Below, piece after piece: positions 34,563 to 44,087 of a stretch of 64,000 nt of DNA (positions are counted from its first letter, which is position 1; the number at the start of each line of letters is the position of its first letter). The DNA lies in the NCBI GenBank assembly GCA_002730525.1, contig PCAK01000008.1:1-64000 (forward strand). The letters run 5' to 3'. The position numbers and the translations under genes were made by a program. The notes below the pieces were generated by a model. It searched no databases, had not been told where the DNA came from, and saw nothing but the letters and a program-made list of their open reading frames with translations. Origin of the DNA: Acidobacteriota bacterium (GTDB taxonomy: Bacteria > Acidobacteriota > Vicinamibacteria > Vicinamibacterales > UBA823).

Positions 34563-35715
34563 CGGTCGTCGCTCGAGTCGTCGGGGCGCCGTGCCGGGCG
34601 GATGCCACGTCGCCGTAGATCTCCCAGATGCGTCGGATGGAACGGTCCCACGAGAACTGGCGCGCGCGCGCGATTCCCTTGGTGGCCAACTCGGCTCTCA
34701 GGGAGTCGTCCTCGAGCACACTCTGGATGCCATCGGCGATGGCGTCACGATCGCGCGGGTCGACCAGCACGGCCGCGTCGCCTGTCACTTCCGGTAGCGC
34801 CGATACGTTCGATGTGACGACCGGCGTGCCACTGGCCATCGCTTCGAGCGGTGGCAGTCCAAACCCTTCGTAGAGCGACGGAAAGACGAACGCGCGCGCG
34901 AGGCGATACAGGATCTGGAGCGTCTCGGCTGGCACAAACCCGAGAAATCTCACGAAACGATGCAGTTGGTATCGATGGACAGCACGGCGCAGCTCGGCGT
35001 AGTGGCTGATCTCGTCGCCGATGATCAGCAGCGAGAGGTCGTCGTGTCCCCGCCGCCTAACGTCGTAGAACGCGTCGAGCAGGCGTTCGAGATTCTTGTG
35101 CGGCTTGATGTTCCCGGCATAAAGCAGGAAGGGGCCAAGCAGCTGGTAGCGCTCCTGCACCTGCGCCATCGCGTCCTCGTCCGGCGGGGTCCAGAAACGG
35201 TCATCGATGGCGTTGGGAATGACCGCGACCTTCTCGGGCGCGATATCAAAAAAGGTCAGAATGTCGCGCTTCGACGCCTCGGACACCGTCAGGACGCAGT
35301 CGGAGCAATGGGTCGCCGACCAGAGCGCGGCCTGGGCGTAGCCATGCGCGAGCCGGTTCGGCAGGTACTGCGGGAAGCGAAGGTGGATGCAGTCGTGAAT
35401 CGTCACGATCGACCGGCAGGGCGTGAGTACGGGCAGGGTGTAGTGCGGCGCATGAAAGAGGTCGATCCGTTCACGCCGGAGCTGCACCGGGATCCGCAGT
35501 TGCTCGCTGACCGAGTAGGCGCCCGCCGGTTGGGGCACAGCGCGGAAGTTGTCCGCCAGCCCGCCCACGAACGCCTGGTCGGCCGGGCGGCACAGCAGGA
35601 CGTACTCCGTCTCGCGATCGAGACGCCGGAGGTGAGTCAGCAGATTGCGGACGTAGGTCCCGATGCCGTAGTCGTGAAGTTTCCGGACGTCAATGGCGAT
35701 CCGCACCGGTGGCAT
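34555..35715 (-). CDS. Glycosyltransferase family 4, 386 aa
   Basis: The N-terminus IAIDVRKLHDYGIGTYVRNL and the donor-site block PSLYEGFGLPPLEAMASG with TPVVTSNVSALPEV mark a GT4 enzyme of the mannosyltransferase type. FLLYAGNIKPHKNLERLLDA is the linker strand of the second Rossmann domain. It is in the middle of the five-transferase set and overlaps the downstream gene by 8 bp. Confidence 0.91.
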   Translation of the reverse strand: MPPVRIAIDVRKLHDYGIGTYVRNLLTHLRRLDRETEYVLLCRPADQAFVGGLADNFRAVPQPAGAYSVSEQLRIPVQLRRERIDLFHAPHYTLPVLTPCRSIVTIHDCIHLRFPQYLPNRLAHGYAQAALWSATHCSDCVLTVSEASKRDILTFFDIAPEKVAVIPNAIDDRFWTPPDEDAMAQVQERYQLLGPFLLYAGNIKPHKNLERLLDAFYDVRRRGHDDLSLLIIGDEISHYAELRRAVHRYQLHRFVRFLGFVPAETLQILYRLARAFVFPSLYEGFGLPPLEAMASGTPVVTSNVSALPEVTGDAAVLVDPRDRDAIADGIQSVLEDDSLRAELATKGIARARQFSWDRSIRRIWEIYGDVASARHGAPTTRATTDA

Positions 35716-35778
35716 CCCCCGTATGGTGTCGAACGGTGCCGATCGGGCCGCGGGCTGGTCCCGATCCTCGCAAGTGTA

Positions 35779-36627
35779 TCAAAACGGGACGGCACGAGCC
35801 GGGGGCGACGGCAGTTGCCGGCGCAGGCGGAGATAGACGCGAAGTATCGGGAGCCAGCCTGGGTGATGCTTGGCGTAGAAGGCCAGTTGGCTCTGCCGAT
35901 AGGCGCGAGCCGTCGCGTCGGGTGCCGCTGAAGCTGATCGGCCGCGGGCGTGCTGCACTTCCGCGGCAGGTGTGAACAGGATGCGGCGACCCCGTGCGCG
36001 GAGTGCGGCGCAGAAATCGACGTCCTCGAGATACATGAAGAATCGTTCGTCGAGCAGGCCGACGTGCTCTGCGTCGGCGCGGCGAACGAGCAAGCAGGCG
36101 CCGCTCACCCAGTCGGGGAAGCGGACCTGCCTGGTGCGGCGTGCGATGAGGGCGGCCACGGGGGGGATCCCGAGTCGACGCAGTAGTTGCAGCGACTTCT
36201 GGCGCAGTTCGGTGAACGGTCCGATCATCCGCCCCCACGAGAGTTCGATGATCCCGGCGGCATCGACGAGGCGAGGGCCGGCGGCCGCACAGGTCTCGTC
36301 GCTCAACAGCGCCTCGATCAGATGGTCCAGCGCTCCCTCGCGGACGACCACGTCACTGTTGAGGAGGAGGACGAGCGGCGCGTCGGTGTCGGCGAATCCG
36401 AGGTTGCAGCCTCGCGCGAAACCGACGTTGGCTGTGAGCGCCACGACCCGGGCCGCGGGCCAATCGCGACGGACGCTCTCGACGCTGCCATCCGAGGAGG
36501 CATTGTCGACCACGACGATCTCGTGGGGGCGAGACGGCGGATGCGCGTGCAGCGAGCAGAGGCAGCGCAGGAGATCCTCGCGGGCGTTGAAGCTGACGAT
36601 GACAATGGCGACGGCGGGGGCGCTCAT
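35779..36627 (-). CDS. Glycosyltransferase family 2, 282 aa
   Basis: A GT-A inverting transferase like rhamnosyltransferases: VAIVIVSFNAREDLLRCL at the start, HEIVVVDNASSDGSVESVRR, then LLLNSDVVVREGALDHLIEA (metal-binding DxD-like site) and WVSGACLLVRRADAEHVG with FFMYLEDVDFCAALRARG. ATG 36627 overlaps the upstream gene's stop (ATGA). A longer open frame to 36972 is antisense noise. Confidence 0.91.
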   Translation of the reverse strand: MSAPAVAIVIVSFNAREDLLRCLCSLHAHPPSRPHEIVVVDNASSDGSVESVRRDWPAARVVALTANVGFARGCNLGFADTDAPLVLLLNSDVVVREGALDHLIEALLSDETCAAAGPRLVDAAGIIELSWGRMIGPFTELRQKSLQLLRRLGIPPVAALIARRTRQVRFPDWVSGACLLVRRADAEHVGLLDERFFMYLEDVDFCAALRARGRRILFTPAAEVQHARGRSASAAPDATARAYRQSQLAFYAKHHPGWLPILRVYLRLRRQLPSPPARAVPF

Positions 36628-37733
36628 CGTTGCGGCGCCTCCGCGGCCCGCTCGAGTGCGTCGAGGGTCAAGTTCGCGGTATGGGCCCAGGAGTAGCGCG
36701 CCAGCAGATGCTCGGCGGTGGCGGAACACGCGGGCGTGGTGAGGGTAAGCCCGCGGACGAGGGCGTCGGCGATGCCGGTCAGATCGCCGGGCGCCACGTA
36801 GGTGGCGGCGTCGCCGTACACCTCCCGCGCCACGGGAGTGTCGAGGACGACGATGGGCACACCGGCCGTTAGGGCCTCGAGCGGGGGCAGGCCGAACCCC
36901 TCGTAGTCCGAGAGAAACACAAAGACGCGCGCGCGAGCGTAATAGGCGGCGAGGCGGGCATCGTCGACCCAATCTTCGACGCTGACCCGGCCGGTGAGGC
37001 CGGCGTCAGCGGCCTGGGTCCGAAGATCTTCTCGTGGATAAGTCCGATTGGCGCCGATGATGGCAAGCCTGGCGTCGGGGACCCTAGCCAGCGCGCGCCC
37101 GAATGCGGCGATGAGCCACGGCAGGTGTCTTCTGGTGAAGATCGAGCCGACGAACAGGACGAGCGGGTCGCGGACGCTGCTCGTCGGCGGCGCCCAGGCA
37201 CCGTCGACGGCCAGGGGCGTGACCGCGATGCGCTCGGCGTCGATGCCGAGCCAGTCGACGATCTCGCGGCGTGTGAACTGGGAGATGGCGAGGATGCGGG
37301 CGGCACGCTGGGCGGAGCGGGCCGCCAGCCATCGTCGCCGGAGGCCCTCGCGCCATCGGAACCACTCGGGGTGGCTGGCAAACGAGATGTCGGCAATAGT
37401 GAGGACCACGGGGACCGTGAGGCGTAGCGGCGCCGCATAGGCGGGGGAGAAGAAGACATCGGGCGGGTCCGCGTTGACGACCGGCGGCAGCAGCATCTGC
37501 TCCCACCACGAGCCGCGTGACCCGGGGACGACGCGGACCTGGAATCGGGGATCGGACGAGTTCAGGAAGGAGAATCTGGTCTCGTCCTCGGGGATCGAGG
37601 CGGGCGAGTACAGGGTGAATTTGTGCGCCCGCGTGCGCGGTGACTCGGCCCAGGCCTGACAGAGGGACGCGAGGTACCGGCCGACCCCGGTCGCGTGAGC
37701 GAGGAGTTCACGGGCGTCGATTCCGATGCGCAT
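36624..37733 (-). CDS. Glycosyltransferase family 4, 369 aa
   Basis: IGIDARELLAHATGVGRYL starts the protein at ATG 37733. The donor-site block is VFVFLSDYEGFGLPPLEALT followed by GVPIVVLDTPVAREVYGDAA. The central FVGSIFTRRHLPWLIAAFG strand and the DARL motif are as in other GT4 enzymes here. Its stop overlaps the GT2 start by 4 bp. It belongs to the same minus-strand operon. Confidence 0.9.
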   Translation of the reverse strand: MRIGIDARELLAHATGVGRYLASLCQAWAESPRTRAHKFTLYSPASIPEDETRFSFLNSSDPRFQVRVVPGSRGSWWEQMLLPPVVNADPPDVFFSPAYAAPLRLTVPVVLTIADISFASHPEWFRWREGLRRRWLAARSAQRAARILAISQFTRREIVDWLGIDAERIAVTPLAVDGAWAPPTSSVRDPLVLFVGSIFTRRHLPWLIAAFGRALARVPDARLAIIGANRTYPREDLRTQAADAGLTGRVSVEDWVDDARLAAYYARARVFVFLSDYEGFGLPPLEALTAGVPIVVLDTPVAREVYGDAATYVAPGDLTGIADALVRGLTLTTPACSATAEHLLARYSWAHTANLTLDALERAAEAPQR

Positions 37734-37747
37734 CGTCACGTTGCCGG

Positions 37748-38914
37748 TCAGCGTTCGCGGAGAACGTCTGCATACGCGCCCAGCAGTGTCCGCGCCGTCG
37801 TGCGCCAATCGTAGCGCGCGGCTCGAGCCAGGCCTCGAGCGGTCGTCGTGTCCGCGAACGAGCGGTCGTCGAGCACTTGGGTCATCGCGGCCGCAAGCGC
37901 CGCTTCATCCTCCGGGTCGATGAGCAGGCCGGCGTCACCGACGAGATCGGGAAGGGCGCCGCGGGTGGAGGCGATGACGGGGACGCCGGCGGTCATGGCC
38001 TCCAGGACGGGCATGCCGAAGCCTTCGTCGAGCGAGGGCAACACGAGCATGCTTGCTCCAGCATACAGCCGACGCCGGGCTGGCGCGTCGACGTACCCAA
38101 GGACGCGCAGCTTGTCGCACAGCGGAGCGGTATCGATCGGGCCGAGCGTGCGCGTTGCCCCTGGTGGAATCGGTCCGGCCAGGACGAGATCGGGTGCCGC
38201 GGGGCGCCGCCCCAGCAAGGCTCGATACGCGCGGACGAGCGTCGGGAGGTTCTTCCGCGGGGTGAGCGAACCGATGAAGAGGATGTGCCCGTCGTAGACC
38301 GGCTCGGCCCGAGGTGTCCATGCCGGCGCGCCACTGGGGCAGCGGACGATCCGGCTGGTCGGCACACCGAGCCGGCCGTGCACGAGCGATGCGGCGTAGC
38401 TGGACGAGACAATGACGCGGTCCGCGCGGTTGGCGTGCCGGGCGACCAGCGACGGATAGTCCCGCCGGACCTCGGCCGCCGTACGCTCGGGATGTGCCAG
38501 GAAGTCGAGGTCATGAATCGTGACGAAACGCGCCGCCTGCGTCGACGGCATGAGGAGCGGATGGGGAGAGTGCGCGATGTCGCAGGGCCCGGCGAGGCGC
38601 TCGATCGGGGGCCAGTCGGCACGGTGCCAGAGCCAGTTGAGGCAGCGGACCGGCACGCGGCCGTCGACGGTCTCGGCGCCGGCGATGACGTTCGGGGCGA
38701 GGCGATGCCGCCAGGAGCTGGAGAAGAGCGTCACCGTGGTGTCGGGGTCGGCCTCGGTCCCGGTCGCCAAGGCCTGGGCGAGGTGATGGATGTACTCACC
38801 GACGCCGGTGCGTTCGCGCAGGGCCGGGCGATAGTCGATAAGGATGCGCACGATGGGCCGCGTGACCTGGCGGGCTCCTGGCGATCGGAGACGCCCGGGA
38901 ATCGTAGCAGACAC
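37748..38914 (-). CDS. Glycosyltransferase family 4, 388 aa
   Basis: First gene of the minus-strand polysaccharide operon. ILIDYRPALRERTGVGEYIH is the acceptor-side start; the donor block reads LVLPSLDEGFGMPVLEAMTA with GVPVIASTRGALPDLVGDAG. FIGSLTPRKNLPTLVRAYRA is the typical strand of the second domain. About 20 residues before this core look variable, so a GTG near 38860 may be the true start. It is divergent from the UDP-glucose dehydrogenase gene. Confidence 0.89.
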   Translation of the reverse strand: MSATIPGRLRSPGARQVTRPIVRILIDYRPALRERTGVGEYIHHLAQALATGTEADPDTTVTLFSSSWRHRLAPNVIAGAETVDGRVPVRCLNWLWHRADWPPIERLAGPCDIAHSPHPLLMPSTQAARFVTIHDLDFLAHPERTAAEVRRDYPSLVARHANRADRVIVSSSYAASLVHGRLGVPTSRIVRCPSGAPAWTPRAEPVYDGHILFIGSLTPRKNLPTLVRAYRALLGRRPAAPDLVLAGPIPPGATRTLGPIDTAPLCDKLRVLGYVDAPARRRLYAGASMLVLPSLDEGFGMPVLEAMTAGVPVIASTRGALPDLVGDAGLLIDPEDEAALAAAMTQVLDDRSFADTTTARGLARAARYDWRTTARTLLGAYADVLRER

Positions 38915-38965
38915 TGTCGACCGTCGAAAGGCAAAAGTGGGGGCAACCCCTTATTAATCAATGGC

Positions 38966-38994
38966 TTGACTGCCTATCGAGGCAGTGTTACCGT
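38966..38994 (+). promoter_or_regulatory. Promoter with a palindrome in its spacer, upstream of UDP-glucose dehydrogenase
   Basis: TTGACT (38966-38971), 17-bp spacer, TACCGT (38989-38994) preceded by TGT. The spacer contains the perfect inverted repeat TGCCTATCGAGGCA (38971-38984: TGCCT and AGGCA around ATCG), placed where a repressor or activator would bind. The start codon is 70 bp downstream. Confidence 0.5.
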
Positions 38995-39063
38995 GAGTCG
39001 TTTAGCCATGTCGGGAAGCGCCCGCCAGGTCGGACTGGTCGTGTGCGTTGGGAGGCGGCGAGG

Positions 39064-40365
39064 ATGCGGATCGCAGTTATTGGCGCGGGCTACGTAGGGC
39101 TGGTGGTGAGTGCCGGCCTGGCCGAAAACGGGAATGAGGTCGTCTGTGTGGACGTCGACCCGGCAAAGGTGCGCGCCTTGCAGCGTGGCAAGATTCCGAT
39201 CTACGAGCCAGGTCTCGAGGAACTGGTCAAGCGAAACCGCGCCGAGAAACGCCTGAGCTATACGCTCGGTCTCGCGAAGGCCGTGCGGCGATCGGCGGTC
39301 GTCTTCATCGCGGTCGGCACGCCGCCCGGGAAGGATGGGTCCGCGGACGTCGGCCAGGTCCTTCGCGTCGCCCGCGATGTGGCGCGGGCGTTGAACGGAT
39401 ACACCGTCATCGTGACGAAGAGCACGGTGCCTGTAGGGACCGCGGCGAAGGTGCGCGAGGTGGTTCGAGGAGAGACGACGCACCCGTTCAGCGTCGTGAG
39501 CAATCCGGAGTTCTTGAAGCAAGGCGCGGCCGTGAACGATTTCATGAGACCCGCGCGGGTGGTGATCGGCGCCGACGACTCGAGGGGCGCGGAGATCGTC
39601 AAGGAGTTGTACGCGCCGCTGACGCGCACGGGCGCACCGATTCTTGTGACGGACTGTGCCAGTGCGGAATTGGCGAAGTACGCGGCCAATGCGATGCTGG
39701 CCACGCGGATCTCGTTCATGAATGAGATAGCGAATGTGTGTGAGCGAGTCGGCGCCAACGTCGATGACGTGCGGCGGGCGGTCGCCTCGGACCCTCGAAT
39801 CGGGTCGGCGTTTCTCTTCCCTGGCGTTGGCTATGGCGGCAGTTGTTTTCCGAAGGACGTCAAAGCGCTACTGAGTTCGGCCAAGCGGTCGGGATATGAC
39901 TGCGAGATCCTAGAGGCCGTCGAGGCGGTCAATGAGCGGCAGAAGGGCCTTCTCGTCGAGAAATTGAAGGCGCACTTCGGGACGCTGAAGGGCAAGCGCA
40001 TTGGCGTCTGGGGCTTGGCCTTCAAGCCGAGGACCGACGACATGCGAGAGGCGCCGGCGGTGACGATCATCGAGCGGCTCCTGGCGGAGGGCGCGAAGGT
40101 GTGTGCATATGATCCGGTGGCCGAGCGCACCGCACGGAAGATGTTCGGGTCGAAGGTGACGTTTGCGAAGCGGAGCTACGATGCCGTCAAGGGGGCCGAC
40201 GCCCTTGCGATCGTGACGGAGTGGAACGAGTTTCGCGAGCCAGACCTTGAACGGATGCGCGGACTCATGCGCGAGCCGGTGATCGCCGATGGTCGAAACG
40301 TGTTCACGCCGCAGCAGATGCGGGCGCAAGGGTTCACGTATCTCTCGATCGGGCGACCGGCGTGA
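39064..40365 (+). CDS. ugd: UDP-glucose 6-dehydrogenase
   Basis: It oxidises UDP-glucose to UDP-glucuronate with two NAD. The Rossmann start is IAVIGAGYVGLVVSAGLAE, the catalytic-site region YGGSCFPKDVKALL includes the active Cys, and FKPRTDDMREAP and the EFREPDLERM tail follow. At 433 residues it is normal. ATG 39064 is the start that opens the domain. The product feeds the UDP-xylose synthase at 31031. The stop overlaps galE (GTGA). Confidence 0.95.
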   Translation: MRIAVIGAGYVGLVVSAGLAENGNEVVCVDVDPAKVRALQRGKIPIYEPGLEELVKRNRAEKRLSYTLGLAKAVRRSAVVFIAVGTPPGKDGSADVGQVLRVARDVARALNGYTVIVTKSTVPVGTAAKVREVVRGETTHPFSVVSNPEFLKQGAAVNDFMRPARVVIGADDSRGAEIVKELYAPLTRTGAPILVTDCASAELAKYAANAMLATRISFMNEIANVCERVGANVDDVRRAVASDPRIGSAFLFPGVGYGGSCFPKDVKALLSSAKRSGYDCEILEAVEAVNERQKGLLVEKLKAHFGTLKGKRIGVWGLAFKPRTDDMREAPAVTIIERLLAEGAKVCAYDPVAERTARKMFGSKVTFAKRSYDAVKGADALAIVTEWNEFREPDLERMRGLMREPVIADGRNVFTPQQMRAQGFTYLSIGRPA

Positions 40366-41357
40366 GCAGCATCCTCGTCGCGGGTGGGGCGGGCTACATC
40401 GGTAGCCACGCCAGCCAAGCCCTTCGGGACGCGGGCCACGACGTCGTGTGCTACGACAACCTGTCGACGGGGCATCGCGAGGCGCTCCTGGGCGGGACGT
40501 TCGTCGAGGGCGACATTCGGGACATCGACCTGGTCCGCCGTACGCTGCGGCAGCATAGGGTGACGGCGGTGATGCACTTCGCCGCACTACTGTCAGTGCC
40601 GGAGTCGGTGGTCGATCCGGTCGGGTACTATCGGAACAACGTCACCGGCACGCTGGCGCTGCTCGAGGCGATGGTGGCGGAATCGGTGGGCGCGTTCGTC
40701 TTCTCCTCGACGGCGGCGGTATACGGTACCCCGGAGCGGATGCCGATGACGGAAGAGCACCCGACGTGGCCCGTGAATACCTATGGCGAGACGAAGCTCG
40801 CGATCGAGCGGGCGCTGCCGCACTACGAGCGCGCATATGGCGTGCGCGCCGTCAGCCTCAGATACTTCAACGCCAGCGGCGCCGATCCCGCGGGCCGGCT
40901 GGGCGAAGCGCACCATCCGGAAACCCACCTCATTCCGCGGGCGCTGACGGCCGTTACTGGAGGGCCGCCGCTGGACATCTTCGGTGATGACTACCCGACG
41001 CCTGACGGCACCTGCGTGCGCGATTTCATTCACGTGACCGACCTGGCTGACGCCCACGTCCGTGCGCTGAACTGGATCGACGACGGCGGCGCGTCGGGGA
41101 GCTACAACGTCGGCACTGGGCGAGGCGAGTCCGTGCAGAAGGTGGTCGAGACGGTTGCGGGTGTGACGGGGCGGCCGGTGCCGACGGCGGTCGGGCCGCG
41201 GCGCACGGGTGACCCGAGCGCGCTTGTTGCGGCGAGCGATCGGATCCAGCGCGAACTGGCCTGGACGCCGTCGCATTCGGACCTGAAGGAGATCGTGGAG
41301 AGCGCCTGGCGCTGGCATCAGTCCGGCTGGCGCGGCGCGGCAGGGGGAGCGGGCTGA
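40362..41357 (+). CDS. galE: UDP-glucose 4-epimerase
   Basis: It interconverts UDP-glucose and UDP-galactose. NAD site ILVAGGAGYIGSHASQAL, catalytic FSSTAAVYGTPE and YGETKLAIE (Tyr and Lys), SLRYFNASGADPAG and the HLIPRAL block are diagnostic for GalE. The GTG start overlaps the ugd stop by 4 bp. It probably supplies UDP-galactose for the polysaccharide operon. Confidence 0.94.
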   Translation: MSSILVAGGAGYIGSHASQALRDAGHDVVCYDNLSTGHREALLGGTFVEGDIRDIDLVRRTLRQHRVTAVMHFAALLSVPESVVDPVGYYRNNVTGTLALLEAMVAESVGAFVFSSTAAVYGTPERMPMTEEHPTWPVNTYGETKLAIERALPHYERAYGVRAVSLRYFNASGADPAGRLGEAHHPETHLIPRALTAVTGGPPLDIFGDDYPTPDGTCVRDFIHVTDLADAHVRALNWIDDGGASGSYNVGTGRGESVQKVVETVAGVTGRPVPTAVGPRRTGDPSALVAASDRIQRELAWTPSHSDLKEIVESAWRWHQSGWRGAAGGAG

Positions 41358-41359
41358 GG

Positions 41360-43168
41360 ATGGTGCGACGCCTCTGGACCTACGCGTGGCCCTACCGCGG
41401 CCACCTGGCCGCTGCGCTGGGGGCGATGGTGCTGTTTGGTGCCGCTTCGGCAGGGCTGGCCTATCTGATCAAGCCGATCTTCGACGACGTCCTGCCGAAT
41501 CGAGAGCGGGTCGGGTTCGTGGCCGGCGCGATGCTCGGGTGCTACTTGCTGAAGGGAGTGGGGTCGTACGGCTCGACCTACTTGATGACCGGGATCGGTC
41601 AGAGAGTCGTTCGCGACGTCCGCAACCAGCTATTCCGGCACGTTGTCGGGCAGTCTGCCGGGTTCTTCACCACGTGGACCACCGGCCGTTTGATGTCGAG
41701 GGTTACCAACGACGTCCATCAGATCCAGCAGGCGGTGTCGTCGACGGTCGGCGACCTCCTGCGCGAGTCGCTCGCGCTGGTCGGGTACTGCGCGTTGCTG
41801 TTCTACATCGATGCGGGCCTGGCCCTCGTCTGCCTGACCGGAGCGCCGATCGTCGTCTATCCGCTGCTCAGGCTCGGTCAGCGGGTGCGGCGGACGAGTC
41901 GGCGGAGTCAGGAAGAACTCGAGCATCTGTCGCACATTACGGCCGAGGCGTTTACCGGCCACCGCATCGTCAAGGCCTTCAGCGCGGAGGCGTATGAGGT
42001 GGGGCGGTTCCGGGAGGCGTCGCAGCGTTTGTTCCGGATCAATATGAAGGTCACCGGTGCGATCGCCGCCCTGCCGCCGCTCATGGAGTTGCTGGGGGGA
42101 GTCGCCGTGGCGGCGGCGTTGTGGTACGGCAGCCGCGAGATTTCGGCGTCGCGACTAACCTCAGGCGAGTTCGCCTCGTTCATCGCGGCGCTGTTCATGA
42201 TGTACGGACCGGCCAAGAAGCTCAGCCGCGTGAACGCCGGTTTGCAGCAGGCCGCCGCCGCGGGCCAGCGGATCTTCGAGATGCTCGATCTGCACACGGA
42301 GGTCGTGGACCGGCCGCACGCGAAGCCCCTGGCGCCGCTTGGGCACAGTCTGGCCTTGCGCGATGTCGGGTTCAGCTATGACGGAATCGAAGGCGAGCGC
42401 ATCCTCCGCGATGTGAGCCTGATGGTCGGTGCCGGCCAAATGGTGGCGATCGTGGGGCTGAGCGGCTCGGGCAAGACGACGCTCGTGAATCTGCTGGCCA
42501 GGTTCTATGACGTGACGGATGGCGCGGTACTGCTGGACGGCGTCGACATTCGAGACGGCACGCTCAGCTCGCTGCGGTCCCAGATCGCCATGGTGACCCA
42601 GGAAACGATTCTGTTCGACGACACGATTGCGGCCAACATCGCCTACGGCAATCCGGCCGCCTCAGCGGGCGCGATCGAAGCGGCAGCTCGCACGGCGCAT
42701 GCGCACGAGTTCATCGTAGCCTTGCCGGAAGGCTACGCCACCTACGTCGGCGAGCGCGGTCAGCGATTGTCGGGTGGGCAGCGGCAGCGAATCGCCATCG
42801 CGCGGGCGCTGCTGACGAACGCACCGATTCTGATTCTGGATGAGGCAACGTCGTCGCTGGACTCAGAGTCCGAAGGACTAGTGCAGGATGCCCTGGCACG
42901 TCTCCTCACGAACCGTACGTCGTTCGTCATCGCACATCGTCTGTCCACCGTTCGACGGGCCGACGTCATCGTCGTTCTGGATCACGGCCGAATCGTCGAA
43001 GTCGGTCAGCACGATGAACTGCTCAAGCGGGACGACGGCATCTACGCCAAGCTGTACGAGATGCAGATCTTCGACCGAGTACCGCCGGGCAAACCGATGC
43101 GTGCGGTCGACGATCGCGAACCCGCGGGATCGTTCGGTGGGGTCGATGGGGAAGCTGGAGAGTCGTGA
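41360..43168 (+). CDS. ABC transporter, fused permease and ATPase (MsbA-like flippase), 602 aa
   Basis: Six N-terminal membrane helices (around residues 15-290) precede an ATPase domain with Walker A VGLSGSGKTTLVNLL, signature LSGGQRQRIAIARALL, Walker B ILILDEATSSLD and the switch His in VIAHRLSTVR. It starts 2 bp after galE. MsbA-type half-transporters move lipid A or lipid-linked glycans across the inner membrane, so it is a good candidate exporter for the product of this locus. Confidence 0.92.
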   Translation: MVRRLWTYAWPYRGHLAAALGAMVLFGAASAGLAYLIKPIFDDVLPNRERVGFVAGAMLGCYLLKGVGSYGSTYLMTGIGQRVVRDVRNQLFRHVVGQSAGFFTTWTTGRLMSRVTNDVHQIQQAVSSTVGDLLRESLALVGYCALLFYIDAGLALVCLTGAPIVVYPLLRLGQRVRRTSRRSQEELEHLSHITAEAFTGHRIVKAFSAEAYEVGRFREASQRLFRINMKVTGAIAALPPLMELLGGVAVAAALWYGSREISASRLTSGEFASFIAALFMMYGPAKKLSRVNAGLQQAAAAGQRIFEMLDLHTEVVDRPHAKPLAPLGHSLALRDVGFSYDGIEGERILRDVSLMVGAGQMVAIVGLSGSGKTTLVNLLARFYDVTDGAVLLDGVDIRDGTLSSLRSQIAMVTQETILFDDTIAANIAYGNPAASAGAIEAAARTAHAHEFIVALPEGYATYVGERGQRLSGGQRQRIAIARALLTNAPILILDEATSSLDSESEGLVQDALARLLTNRTSFVIAHRLSTVRRADVIVVLDHGRIVEVGQHDELLKRDDGIYAKLYEMQIFDRVPPGKPMRAVDDREPAGSFGGVDGEAGES

Positions 43169-43193
43169 GGTCGACGGAGGGGAGCGCGGCGTC

Positions 43194-44087
43194 ATGATTC
43201 GGTCGATGACAGGCTTCGCGAGCGTCGAGGCTGAGCATGCAGCCGTCACGCTGCGAGTGACCCTGCGCAGCGTGAACCATCGACATCTCGACCTGCAAGT
43301 TCGTCTTCCGCCGTCGATGCTCGCACTCGAACCGCAGCTGCGGGCTCTGGTGCAGTCGCGGTTGGCGCGGGGGCGGCTGGAGTTGGCGGTCAGCGCCACG
43401 TTCGTCGAGCAGCCCACCGTCGAGGTCGAGTTGAACGAGTCACTCGTGGGCTCGCTCGCGGCAGCGCTCGAGCGCGTGCGAGCTGAAGGGTTGTCCATCG
43501 GAGGGTTGACGGCCGGCGATCTGCTTCGGCTGCCGCACGCGGTGACCGTTCGGGAGCGATCGGGTGACAGCGAGGTCGCCGCCGATCCGGAGGTCGTGGA
43601 GGCTGCGTCGTCCGCGGTCAGTCGCGCGTTGGATGAGCTCATCGTGATGCGTACGTGCGAGGGGGAGTACCTGGCGGGGGATCTCGACGCGCGGTGCGGC
43701 GTCGTCCGAGGTCTGGTCGGCCAGTTGGAGGCGTCGGCCCTGCGGGGGCAGGCGGCGCTGGAGGCGCGGCTGACGGAGCGGGTGAGACAGTTGGCCGTGG
43801 ACCCCGAACCCGCGCCGGGCCTGGTAGCCCAGGAGGTCGTGAAGTGTGCCGCCCGCTCCGACGTCAACGAGGAGATCGCCCGCATGCAAGGGCACCTGTC
43901 GCACTGGCGTACGATTGCCGACGACGACGAGGCCTGCGGCCGCCGGCTGGATTTCCTGCTGCAGGAGATGAATCGGGAGGTGAACACGATCGGCTCCAAG
44001 GCGGAGGGCCTGGAGGTATCGGAGTTGATCGTTTCGGCCAAGGCGGAGCTCGAGCGTCTGCGAGAGCAGGTGCAGAACGTGGAATGA
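43194..44087 (+). CDS. yicC: YicC family endoribonuclease
   Basis: MIRSMTGFASVEAEHAAVTL opens the family's N-terminal domain with SVNHRHLDLQVRLP. The C-terminal domain shows RSDVNEEIARMQGHLSHW and RRLDFLLQEMNREVNTIGSK, the conserved metal-site block. Members are RNases that shape small-RNA levels in enterobacteria. Order yicC-gmk is widely conserved, and the stop overlaps gmk (ATGA). A longer frame from 42888 is an overlap artefact within the ABC gene. Confidence 0.93.
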   Translation: MIRSMTGFASVEAEHAAVTLRVTLRSVNHRHLDLQVRLPPSMLALEPQLRALVQSRLARGRLELAVSATFVEQPTVEVELNESLVGSLAAALERVRAEGLSIGGLTAGDLLRLPHAVTVRERSGDSEVAADPEVVEAASSAVSRALDELIVMRTCEGEYLAGDLDARCGVVRGLVGQLEASALRGQAALEARLTERVRQLAVDPEPAPGLVAQEVVKCAARSDVNEEIARMQGHLSHWRTIADDDEACGRRLDFLLQEMNREVNTIGSKAEGLEVSELIVSAKAELERLREQVQNVE

